Shown piece after piece: positions 27,022 to 36,365 of a stretch of DNA of 64,000 nucleotides (position 1 is the first letter of the stretch; each line of letters opens with the position of its first letter). The stretch comes from Odiellus spinosus (lineage: Eukaryota > Arthropoda > Arachnida > Opiliones > Phalangiidae), in assembly GCA_963920705.1 (NCBI GenBank), contig OY987225.1, positions 12,914,829-12,978,828 on the forward strand, read 5' to 3'. The notes below the pieces were generated by a model. The model saw only the letters and a list, made by a program, of their open reading frames with translations. It made no database searches and was not told the DNA's origin. A program made the position numbers and the translations under genes.

Positions 27022-29469
27022 TTAGAAATAATTTAGATTTGTTAGACACCCATACGGCAATGAAACGTATGTTTTTTCTCCGATTTCGTATTTATCTACC
27101 ATATGGTAATTGGTAAATTTCCCGGCTTCAATAATTTTAAATTGACATTGCTCGCCAGATGAAATTTCATAACTATGTAATCGTTTTGAAAAAACTTCGC
27201 AGTGAGAGAGAGTTCCAACGATTATTAAACGGTTGTCTACAGAGAAAATATACTTAATTTCGAAAAGCGTTGGTTCTCGGGAAATACTTATTTTGTAAAC
27301 AAAAAGGTTTCCTATCGCAAACTGAATGCTATCATAAGTTGCGCTTCTTACGGAGTATAATTGTTTTGGAATATCAGGGCTGAGTTGATTTTGTATTGCC
27401 GCTGGTAACGTCAATTGATCAACTAATGACCCTAATGACGTTTTCTCAATACAAGGGGATCTTTCTGACAGCCAATTATAACACTGGTAAAACTGGTGTT
27501 TGCAGGATAGAGTTTTCGTAATGTTTCTGAAATTTTTGCAATTCTGAGCAATGGATTTGAAATAAGAATGTTTACTTTCAAACCTTATGCATGATATATG
27601 CCGTAAGGGACCAAACTTCCTAATACAATGCGCGTAATGAATCAAGTAGTGAAATTTAGGAGTAAAAAAATTGTTACCGCATACTTGCCCAACGTGTTTG
27701 AGAAAATTTTCAATAAGATTTTCTATAATAGGTAAACTATTTTCCGGTATGGAAGGGGCGAATAAATAATCGCAGATTTCTCTTAATTCGAGATACAAGT
27801 CCCAGTAATGATTATCGTCGTCAATAAAATCAATTAGAATAAGAGGTAACAGCCTATACAGACAAAACATTTCAGTGGCAGTGCCTTTCAATTGGCCATT
27901 ACCCAGAATTGCATTTCGAATTTGGATTTGAGGACGATTTGTTTCCGATTTTCCGTAAGGAAAATCGCAAAGTTTTCGATTAAAAACATCCAGACTTAAT
28001 CCACGCGTGGAAATTAAATCCGATAGCACTAGTTTAAGAATTTTGGTAATGACACCTTCTTGCAAATCATGCATTATGTCCACAGGGAGCTGTTTTGTTA
28101 AATCAAAATACTTTAGTTTTAATAACGGGCTCTCAGACCGCACCCCGTAAATTGACCCCTCTTTTTCGTCCAAAGCTAAGCATTCTAAGTGGTAAAGATG
28201 CCGATTCATTGTCCTAGGTTCAACCTGCAATTCGGAAAATGTTTCTGCTATCTCTGTTTTATCCGTCATACAAAATCGACAAATCCTACCGGAATTGAAA
28301 CACGTGTTTAATCCAGCGAGTTTATGCAATCCTAAATTGTCTCCAGAAAATATACTGACGAATCCAAGTACAAATTGATCTAGGCATTTTGCAAAGATGC
28401 CTTCTGTCGATAGTTTTTCCAAATCGAACAATAAGGGTCGAAATATATCGTGCCATCCAAATTCATCAGCGTCTTTTGATTTTGCGAGAAATATCAAATG
28501 GATGTCGCTCAGTTTGGTTCTATACTGATTTTTCCGGTTTAATATTGAAAAATAGCATCCAATAATTTTCTGTTTCCCTCTTTTTGACCCAATGGGATTA
28601 ACAACTTCAAATTCGTCGATGTACAACTGAAGTTGAATGGTTTGAGGATCAAAGTTATTGTTCTCAATTATTTGTTTCGATATTTCCCCCTGTTTAAAAT
28701 GAGCGATTACATTTTTGGGAATGTTTCTCGTGTTTATATGTCGTTGTGGTTCCTCACTTTTTTCGTAAATACCCTCTAAAACCTTTAAAATAGGTACGTA
28801 GTGAAAGTGGCTAAGTTTTTTTCTCTCCAAGCTTAGAGAAAATGTAAACTGTTGAGGTTGAACCATTTTCAGTTCTGTTGCACAATGTGAAGATATTTTA
28901 TGGCTCGTGTTAACGCTCATAAACACATTCCGAATCTCTTTGGTTTGTTGGATCAATGTTTTGTCCTCAAGTTCAATATTATTTTCTCGCAGAAAGCTTT
29001 TAATTTTGGAGCACTGGGCGTCCATCAAATTAGCACATAAGTCAAAGATATCGTTGATCAAATTTTCAATAACACTTTTTGGTACCAAATGTTTCTCTCT
29101 GTATTTCAAAATTAGTTTTACAATCTTGTCTCGCATCTCAAGGGGCTTCAAAAACATTTGCGCTTCGAGTTCTTCGTTGTTATCCAAATTTTCATCTACG
29201 TTCATATTTTCATCAATAATTTCATCCTGAATTGTTGAAACTTCTTCAAACTGGGTTCTTTCATCTTCAATCACCTTTTTGTGATTTCTATAAACGTGTT
29301 TTCTGTAGCTTTCTACATTTTTGAAACATTTCCCACAGTTGTTTAAGCCACATAAAACGGAAAAATTTGGTTCGTGAGAATGTATGTTTTTAACGTGTGC
29401 TATCAATAAAGTAAATTTTTTAGCAAGGAATACACATTTTGCGCATTTGTAAAATCTATCAGCACTCAT
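27022..29469 (-). CDS. CACTA/EnSpm-type transposase with N-terminal C2H2 fingers
   Basis: An intact single-exon frame of 815 residues, starting at ATG 29469 in an AAAAATGAG context. It would catalyse excision and insertion of this element in the nucleus. Two zinc fingers come first: C9-C12-H25-H30 and C40-C45-H58-H63. An acidic linker follows (about 66-103). The core carries the marks of the animal EnSpm/CMC family: LYIDEFEVVNPIGSKRG with D285, FSGDNLGLHKLAG with D377, paired cysteines CRFC (397-400), LPVDIMHDLQEGV (461-473), then HYLIHYAH and RFESKHSYFK with E631. D285, D377 and E631 are my candidates for the catalytic triad; only an alignment would fix them. The C-terminal 170 residues are less conserved. 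No frameshift or internal stop, so it may be active. It is divergent from the plus-strand gene, with 557 bp between start codons. Confidence 0.92.
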   Translation of the reverse strand: MSADRFYKCAKCVFLAKKFTLLIAHVKNIHSHEPNFSVLCGLNNCGKCFKNVESYRKHVYRNHKKVIEDERTQFEEVSTIQDEIIDENMNVDENLDNNEELEAQMFLKPLEMRDKIVKLILKYREKHLVPKSVIENLINDIFDLCANLMDAQCSKIKSFLRENNIELEDKTLIQQTKEIRNVFMSVNTSHKISSHCATELKMVQPQQFTFSLSLERKKLSHFHYVPILKVLEGIYEKSEEPQRHINTRNIPKNVIAHFKQGEISKQIIENNNFDPQTIQLQLYIDEFEVVNPIGSKRGKQKIIGCYFSILNRKNQYRTKLSDIHLIFLAKSKDADEFGWHDIFRPLLFDLEKLSTEGIFAKCLDQFVLGFVSIFSGDNLGLHKLAGLNTCFNSGRICRFCMTDKTEIAETFSELQVEPRTMNRHLYHLECLALDEKEGSIYGVRSESPLLKLKYFDLTKQLPVDIMHDLQEGVITKILKLVLSDLISTRGLSLDVFNRKLCDFPYGKSETNRPQIQIRNAILGNGQLKGTATEMFCLYRLLPLILIDFIDDDNHYWDLYLELREICDYLFAPSIPENSLPIIENLIENFLKHVGQVCGNNFFTPKFHYLIHYAHCIRKFGPLRHISCIRFESKHSYFKSIAQNCKNFRNITKTLSCKHQFYQCYNWLSERSPCIEKTSLGSLVDQLTLPAAIQNQLSPDIPKQLYSVRSATYDSIQFAIGNLFVYKISISREPTLFEIKYIFSVDNRLIIVGTLSHCEVFSKRLHSYEISSGEQCQFKIIEAGKFTNYHMVDKYEIGEKTYVSLPYGCLTNLNYF

Positions 29470-30026
29470 TTTTAAAATTTTCTAGTAAACTTGTGCTAAG
29501 AAAAACCGATTAAAATACATTATAAACAAGACGAGGTATTCTACGTCACATCGGATACCAAAGGTATTCAAACTATTTTCGTTTTCTTTTCTACACTAAA
29601 CAGTTTAACCCCCCCCCCCCGGGGTTTTCACGTAAATCCGCCCAACCCTCTCATATATAACTCCCCCTTCAAGAGTTATTTTTAGAAACTTTACGAAAAT
29701 CGTTTTGCCATCCACGACCTTGGCATTCTACTCAACGGCCCCTTCGTTGCCTTCATTCAATGACAGAGCACGAACAAACTTCTCGTGATGCGCTTCCCCC
29801 TCCCTCAGCTTGTAAAAATAAAGACGAATTCAAAAGTTACCCCTCTATAAGTTTCCCCCTTCTTTTGGCGATAAAAGGGCGCAGTATTTTTCTTGGACTT
29901 GACCCAAAGTGCACCGCACGGCGCACGCGAGTGACGCGACCACGCGTCTTGTTCAGTTCGAAACGGTTACGGGATTCGGGACTGGCCATTTATTTCAAAA
30001 GAAAGCCAAATCATAAAAATTTAAAA
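29470..30026. promoter_or_regulatory. Shared divergent promoter region
   Basis: The only sequence between the two start codons. It contains a 12-base C-tract (29609-29620), a TATA-like TATATAA (29654-29660, plus direction), a CpG-rich patch at about 29905-29950 that stands out in the AT-rich surroundings, and an insect-type initiator TCAGTT (29953-29958, plus direction). TTTATA on the minus strand near 29520 could serve the transposase. An open frame runs upstream of the plus-strand ATG from 29760, but 30027 has the better start context. Promoter function is inferred from position and motifs only. Confidence 0.5.
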
Positions 30027-32404
30027 ATGAGTGCGCAGACTATGTGTTTGATATGCTGTGGAGAAAGCAAACGTATCTATAAAATAATGAAGGAAAATCC
30101 AACTTTGAAAGATCTAAAGGATTCTTTGGCCACAGATCCCGCCTTTGAGGATATCAAGGAAGGGAATTTCATTTTCCAGGTATGTACTCAAATTCTTTAA
30201 CCATTTGTTTGGGAAATGGTAGTTCAAATTTTTTAAACACTTTACCCTCACTTCGGATGAGGCGTAATTAGCCGGTTTAATCAGATTTAACTGAAGTTTA
30301 CCCAGCCTTCTCAGTTTTATTAACCTCGGTGAAATCTGATTAAACCGGGCTAATTACGCCTCGTCTGAAGTAGAGGATAAGGAAGTAAAATTCGATCCAC
30401 ATTAGTGCACGAGATTTTTGGCGTTTATTAACTTGACTCTTAAAATCCTCCCGATGGATCCCGGCTAAGCCTTATTTGGAATAGGCTATTAAATACTAGC
30501 TTGTAAATTAATTAGAATTAACTAGAAATCAATTTTAAATTTACCCGAAAAGTAGGCTTAGCCGGGATTCATGTGTTTCATAGATTTTACATTGGGAGAG
30601 TGCCAACAAATTAGTAAACGCGAATCAGGGTATCTTCGCAAACAGGCGAGTGCTCTGCGCGCGCTTTTTTTTTCTAAATTAAAAGTCTATAATTGGGTAT
30701 AATTATAATTAGGAGCAGTGTTGCCAATGAATGGGATATATCCCACATTGTGGGTTTTTTGGTCTTAGTGGGATAAAGGGATTTGTCAACAAAATTGGCC
30801 GATTTTGTGGGATTTTTGACTATGGCGGGGTTTTAACGATCCTTTTTTTTACCAAAGAGGCAAAGATATTTTTCGAGCTTGACCAGAATTCACTAGCATT
30901 TTACAGTACAAAATATAAAATTCAGTAAAGCGCGAGGAAAAATAATAGTACAAGGTCGTTTGTTTAGTTATTTTCCCCTCCGTCAATGTTATACCACGTG
31001 TTCAGTGAAATTTCTGTATTTTTGGAAATTTTCACAGTGGGGGTGCCACTATACAATAAAGTTTCAATTCTATATGTAGCAAGCCCTCTTTATTATAGTC
31101 AACCATAGTTTGCAGCGTGTACAAACTTATGCTATACCTTATCTCTGTCAATTGTTTGTTTATTGGGATATTGAGCGCCTCGCTTCACGCGTGCTATCAT
31201 GTTTGAATGTCGTTTAAATGCAGCTGGTTGACTCTCTGTAGTTCACCTTAATTTGGCAGCACATATAATCCCACTCTTTCCGTTATCTCTATGAATTGTT
31301 TACTTAGAAATATAGGAAGCCTCATTTTTCGCGTGCTGACAATTTAATCTAGGGAGTTTAGTAAGAAAAAGGGTCCCACAAGATCATGCTGATACTAATA
31401 GTTGATATTATAAAAAACCTTGGAACCAGTCGTAAAAGGAATAAAATAGCGACTGTGGGTTTTTCGGTTCATAAACATTGGCAAAACTACCCCAAAGCGA
31501 GAATTTAGAGAGCGTAAAATATACTTGTTTCCGTTTTTATCAGTATGCGCGCTGAAGTCTAGCATTTTTTAACCCGTTTTGGAGAGTATCATAAGTTTAA
31601 GGAGTGTCATAGGCTTAACTTCGCTTGGGCTGCATAATCTAGGTTATTATCTACTTCACTAGGCTCTTGACTAATTTTTATTATATTCAATTTAGTCATA
31701 CGACGCTGATTTTGACCAAGACGTTGATCTAAATAACCTATCAAAAATAGAAAACAAAATGATAATTAAAGTCATTGGAACGAGGACTTGCACGGTGTGT
31801 TAATAATTTGTTTAAATACCAACAATTAATAAATAAAATTATTAATATCCATAATGTTTTCTAGATGTCATCAGAGGACAGTCCTCCTAAGAAAATAAAA
31901 TCCGATAGTGAAATTAATTTAATTGCCAATTCGGTAAGAGTTTAGTTGAATATTATTAATTTTGAAACTTATGGGATAGTTTTAATATTCGAAATGTGTG
32001 CACTGTTACAAATAATTTTAATATCATGCAGTCTATACGAACTTTTCATCCAATAATTATTCTTATCATGGATTCATTGAGCATTAATTATTCTCAATTT
32101 AAAGGGTATAATTTATTGTTCTATAAGAATTACAAACAGCCAATTCGAAGTGTTTTTCCTTCTTTTAGTAAATAGTGTTTCTTATAATAATTTTTTAAAA
32201 TTTTAATAGAATGTAGAAAAGAATGAAGAATTAAATCTAGTGGAAGGTCGAAGCATTTCTTTAACTACAAATCAAGATTCTTGGTAATTATAAGATTAGT
32301 CTTAGGTTGATTTCCAAATTCTCTATGTAAGAGTTTCTCTCTTGGAGTTCCTATTACATGGCCTGCTCCACCTCTCTCATCTGAAATCCTCATCTGATCA
32401 TTCC

Positions 32405-32436
<32 letters not shown>

Positions 32437-35400
32437 GATAATTTGGGAATTACCTTCTAAAAATTTTACTTTTGAAGTCATCGACGTTCGGGAGAAATTT
32501 AATATCTATAATTTCCTAATAGTGTAATGAATGGAGAAGTTCTAATCATTGACGAACAAACTAAGATTACACGATCAAAATTTACAGTAGAATACCAGCT
32601 TCCAGCCTTTCCAGTGACATTAATACAAAAAGACAAGTACAACTTGTATACTCCCTGCGAAAGAAAAAGAGCAAACAAGGAAATCTTGAACATTCTTTAC
32701 CACGATTTGGTTAATCGTTATTCATTGTACGTGGAAGATTACTTGATCACTATTCACTATATTAAGAACATATTAATAGAACTATACTTTTTTGCACTCT
32801 TAGATATCCACCATCTCACGCCCATGTTGCCGGAAAACTAACTAGTGAACTACCCTATATTGGAAATACGGTAATAAAGTCACAAGTAATAATACACCTA
32901 AGTTATTTCGTCTCATTGAATATTTTTTTCTATTTAGGAAACGTGGCGCCTTTTTTTGAGAAATAAATTCAAAAACAGCAGAAAGTATTTGAGAGATAAC
33001 AAGAATGTTCAAGTGGCTAGAAAATTATATGGTAGAACCAAGGAGCAAATCAAGGCAATGAAAGAAGCTAAGCAGAAGGAAATCGAAAAACTAGAAAAAA
33101 ATCTCAAAGGCAACGCCAAAGAATCGGACATACCAGCGGATGATAGTACGGAGTCCATTTTCGAGGAAATGTCCGCAAATATTGATGATCCAACTACAGA
33201 CCAGTAGCCGGATTCAGCTGGATGGTATTAGACGGTATTAGCTTAATACGCCACGCCCCTAGGAGGAGCGTATTAAGAAGAATGGCTGCATTTCCGGCGG
33301 CAACCCTTAGACAGGTATAGCTATGTATGTAGGGACGAGAATGAGCAAGTAGCAATCAGCGTGGGAAATAAGGCGTGCCAGAGGGCAAATGACTACTTTA
33401 AAAATTGCCTCGATCGCTTAAAAAATTAAATCGGAGGGGGTGACCACTTAGAAAATTAAAGGATTTTTTCCAAGCGTGTCGTGATTCAATAATATTTGGA
33501 AGTTTGTTTGGACTTTGGTAGTTTTGTTTCTACAAAATTAGTAGAAAAAATGTTATACCTGTAGGTCCGAGTCATTGAAAGCTAATTTATCAGGCTGTGT
33601 GAGTGTGAGTTTTGCCTGTGACTCCTCAGGGGGTCGGTGGTCATTTGTTCACTTTAAAAAAAAAACCTTATTTCCCACCCTGATAGTAACTGCATACTTT
33701 ATGGTTCAGTTCAGCTCACTACCTTCAGCTGTCTGCATGATGCTACCGCGGGAAATTTAAAGCAAACGTCACGTTGAAGGTGTGTTTGTCGTCTGTAAGT
33801 GCAGTGGACATTGTCTGATATATTTTGCCAAATGCCCCATAACTTATTATTTTTGAGAGGGAGTTTGTCCTATATGAAAAAGTTCTTATTAATAGAAGAA
33901 ATCTAGTAATGTCTGATAATTATTTTAAATGTCCGATTACTTTGAATAGGTGAAGGGGGTTAAGAAAACTTTTCTTATTTCCGTCTCTGGCCACGTGCTA
34001 GATTATTCGTGAATCGTGACGTCAACCGTATGACTGGACATAATCATTAAAAAACCATTTCCGTTCGAAATATTTATGGGGAAAATTAAGGTAATACGCT
34101 TGCGCAGTAGCCACCAATCCGGGACCGCCCATCTAACTTGAATTAACACTGTAGGAAATAACGTCACGCACTAATACCGTAGGGGGCGGATGGTATTAGC
34201 GAACTGCAGCAGCTGAATCCGGCCACAAAACGGTAGTACAACCTCTACGAACGGGCTTGAAGAACCCGAAGGTCCTTCAAGCAAAAAAGACATAATTCCA
34301 AAGAAACGTGTTCTTCGGCATGAGGTAAAAATATTCTTAGCTTCAAAATTTACATTTTTAAATATTTTAATGGAAGAGCTGGATCAATTCTTTTAAGTAT
34401 TGATGTAAATTATACATGTATGCATAGGTAAAAGAAAAAGAATCATTTGAGGATGAAAAAAGTGTGGAATCGCACATTAAACAAATGAAGGAAGAGCTTC
34501 GAAAAACAAAAATTGATCAGCGCATAATCAATTCAAAAATGTCCAGGACATTTCAAGACAGAGCTATGAAAATTCGAAGGGGAATATCAATATCGAAGAT
34601 TACCGAAGAATATCCAGCTTTATGTCATTTAAAACAGGTAAACAATATTATATTATTATATATATATATACTTGGTTTTATATATCTCGTTCAATTTGCT
34701 GAACTGCGAAATGACAGGCAGATGTTCCTTGCACTTAAGAAAGAGTTTTATTGCATTTCCAGAGTTGTAACCAACAGAGTAACATTTATCCACTAAACCC
34801 CTCCCCTTTTATGAAGCCAAGCAATATGTATGCATTTTGCTGTAACACCCATTTCTTTCAAAAAAAGTTTCTATTACAACAAGTAGAATATATAATTTGT
34901 AAAACTATAGTTTTTAACCTTGACCTTAAATCGTTTTTAGTTTCTATCAGAATTCCAACGGATAAAAGAAATTGACCCGGAAAAGAAATTATCTGAGTCA
35001 ATTCAGAAATACTCGGAAAAAATTTGGCAGAATTCTCCTTCGAAAGATTTCAAAAATAAAATGCTAAGCGAGATTAATGAAGAAATTGATTTAGTTGAAA
35101 GGAAACGTAAGTATTTTTTATTATTTAAATTAAAAAGGTTGGACAAAAGAAACTTATTTTTTGGCTTTAAATGGAGACTGCAACCAAACAATAATTTCTA
35201 TCGATTCCTCATCGTTTAGATAGGCCTAATTCATCAGTAAAAAAATACACTAGAAATATATTTTAAACTTATCCGGAAAATAGGCTTATCTGGATTCATG
35301 GAGATTGGCTTAACCTCTTCGCTTTAATCGACCAAAGTCTGTTTGATAAGGCAACATCTCCGTGACACTTCCAATAACATTCGACGCAAGAAATTCAGGA

Positions 35401-36235
35401 TTTCCTCGAGTCCATTAAAAACTATTTTCCGATTAAGCTTTAAATTGATTTCTAGTTTTGTAAATTATGAAACTAGTGGATTATGCCGATTTAAAATACA
35501 AGCAATCGATTAAAAAAAATCGCTTGTTGTAACTGTATTCTCCCTGTAAGGACTAGAATATCTCTAAAGCAAAAGGTTATTCTGATAAAGTCAATTTTGT
35601 TTACTTGTCTTGATGCTTACCAAAAAAATAATATTAAAGAACACATGACTTTTATTTTTATAATTTATTTATTATAAAAACTGCATAACCTGTTGTAAAG
35701 CATAGTTTTTATGAATACCACCCGGAACCAATGAGACTTGTTAAATACAAGTACTATTGCCTGCATAACAAAAAATTATAACGCCTATTGCTTGATGATC
35801 TTGTTGTTTTCAACATAGGAGATAACTGCATATTTTGTTTAATTATATACAAATAATATTTCTTTATATGTAGATCAAAAACAAAGTGCCGCACTTTTAC
35901 TTATTCCAAGTATTGTAAAAGAAAAATACTACAACATGTTTTTAAAGGATTCTAACCTGTCATCAGAACTAGATGTCCACCCGGTTTTGGTATACAAAGG
36001 ACATCAAATATTAAGTAGTGATTGTTTTATTTTATATGTAGACAAAATTGAAATTTTGCAATCGAATGAAATTTCAAGCGCAATTTTAGCATGGGTTTGC
36101 TCATTTTGGGTGTTTGATTTAGAATACTTGGACAGTTTGTCAAAAACTTTACTCGTGTACGAGTATTTAATTTTAAATATTAGCAAACCCAAATCAAAAG
36201 GCCCTGTTTTCACGCTTCTAGAAAAATTTCAATAA
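30027..36235 (+). CDS. Multi-exon SAMD3-like accessory protein of the transposon (about 585 aa, reconstructed)
   Basis: Exons read by eye: 30027-30179, 31696-31794, 31865-31933, 32210-32283, 32523-32726, 32804-32870, 32938-33203, 34237-34324, 34428-34637, 34941-35106 and 35874-36235. All joins are GT-AG and keep phase. Exons 1-2 form a ubiquitin/PB1-like domain: TLKDLKDSLA, then FQSYDADFDQDVDL and NKMIIKVIG. Exon 3 carries a basic PPKKIK, a possible nuclear signal. Exons 5-7 give LPAFP, ILNILYHDLVNRYSLYPP, HVAGKLTSELP and TWRLFLRNKFKNSRKYL. Exons 9-10 give SRTFQDRAMKIRRGI, EEYPALCHLKQ and FLSEFQRIKEID. Exon 11 has ALLLIPSIVKEKYY and ends with KSKGPVFTLL. I recognise this order from multicopy 'SAMD3-like' proteins of animals. 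Its place in this element suggests a TnpA-like binding or accessory role (inference). The exon 7/8 join is weakest: a 1-kb insertion lies there, and without splicing translation stops at TAG 33205. Confidence 0.8.
30238..30381. mobile_element. Foldback/MITE-like hairpin in intron 1
   Basis: Two arms of about 48 bases (30239-30288 and 30331-30380) are near-perfect inverted copies, with cores GAGGCGTAATTAGCC and GGTTTAATCAGATTT separated by one extra C in one arm. A loop of about 40 bases lies between. Size and structure fit a MITE. I could not find a clear target duplication, and the family is unknown. Confidence 0.7.
30455..30573. mobile_element. Small MITE-like element in intron 1
   Basis: About 119 bp, with inverted ends GATCCCGGCTAAGCCT and AGGCTTAGCCGGGATTC; the interior is AT-rich. 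The inner part ACTAGAAATCAATTTTAAA and the right end recur in degenerate form near 35249-35301, and in inverted form near 35425-35460, which supports a dispersed repeat family. Confidence 0.65.
30716..31489. mobile_element. Possible hAT-like MITE in intron 1
   Basis: The left end CAGTGTTGCCAATG and the right end CATTGGCAAAACTA are inverted copies with two mismatches. The flanking 8-mers do not match, so no target duplication supports it. Inside are several GTGGGTTTTT repeats and no gene. A weak call. Confidence 0.35.
32406..32435 (+). repeat. 30-base poly-T tract in intron 4
   Basis: An uninterrupted T-run of 30 bases between exons 4 and 5 of the plus-strand gene. It could be a microsatellite or the tail of an antisense retroposed fragment; nothing next to it identifies one. 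Confidence 0.85.
33207..34223. mobile_element. 1.0-kb inverted-repeat element inserted in coding sequence
   Basis: Termini GCCGGATTCAGCTG (33207-33220) and CAGCTGAATCCGGC (34210-34223) are perfect 14-bp inverted repeats. Each end also has an internal hairpin: CTTAATACGC...GCGTATTAAG on the left and CTAATACC...GGTATTAG on the right. No gene is visible inside. It interrupts the plus-strand gene between the acidic tail DDPTTDQ and TTSTNGLEEPEG; the first base of the element completes a TAG stop codon (33205-33207). A GT at 33204 and an AG at 34235-34236 lie just outside it in compatible phase, so it may be removed as an intron. The target duplication is not clear, and the family is not identified. 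Confidence 0.75.
33357..33682. mobile_element. hAT-like MITE nested in the 1.0-kb element
   Basis: 326 bp with 17-bp terminal inverted repeats, CAGCGTGGGAAATAAGG on the left and CCTTATTTCCCACCCTG on the right (one mismatch). The flanking 8-mers GTAGCAAT and ATAGTAAC agree at five of eight positions and all three differences are transitions, fitting an old 8-bp hAT-type duplication. CAG-type termini also fit hAT. No coding capacity. Confidence 0.6.
35249..35460. repeat. Degenerate inverted pair related to the 30455 MITE, in the last intron
   Basis: 35249-35301 (ACTAGAAATATATTTTAAA to GGATTCATG) resembles the right half of the 30455-30573 element with scattered mismatches. 35425-35460 carries the reverse complement of the same inner part (TTTAAATTGATTTCTAGTT). 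About 110 bp of unrelated sequence lies between. It is probably an older, rearranged copy. Confidence 0.5.
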
Positions 36236-36236
36236 A
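36231..36236 (+). promoter_or_regulatory. Candidate polyadenylation signal AATAAA
   Basis: AATAAA overlaps the TAA stop of the plus-strand gene, and the following 100 bases are AT-rich before the subterminal array starts. This would give a very short 3' untranslated region. Position and motif only. Confidence 0.5.
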
Positions 36237-36365
36237 ATGAATATTCTATAATTATATAACGCTAAATAATTTCACATATTTCATTTATTGGTATTATTAT
36301 TAATTCAAAAGGGTTTAATTTTGAATAATAATATTCCCAACAAACTGAGCAACATTCACTACCCA

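Noticed and set aside
28907..29230. 107-codon plus-strand frame
   Set aside because: Antisense shadow of the transposase coding sequence.
29760..30026. N-terminal extension of the plus-strand gene from ATG 29760
   Set aside because: The extension is of low complexity and spans the probable core promoter. The start at 30027 has an A-rich context shared with the transposase start and begins the ubiquitin-like domain directly.
30045..30059. N-terminal CLIC motif as part of a ZAD-type zinc finger
   Set aside because: A ZAD needs a second CxxC after about 45 residues. The spliced reading lacks it, and the exon 1-2 pattern (YDADFDQDVDL...IKVI) fits a ubiquitin-like fold better.
31795..31803. Exon 2 reading through into GTGTGT to end ...CTVC and stop
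   Set aside because: This would give a short protein with a CxxC end. Splicing at the GTGTGT keeps phase with exon 3 and with all later exons, so I prefer the spliced form; retention could still give a minor truncated product.
32342..32527. Small open frame over the poly-T tract, and the 61-codon frame at 33575
   Set aside because: The first is a poly-Phe run in intron 4 and the second lies within a MITE; neither has a coding signature.
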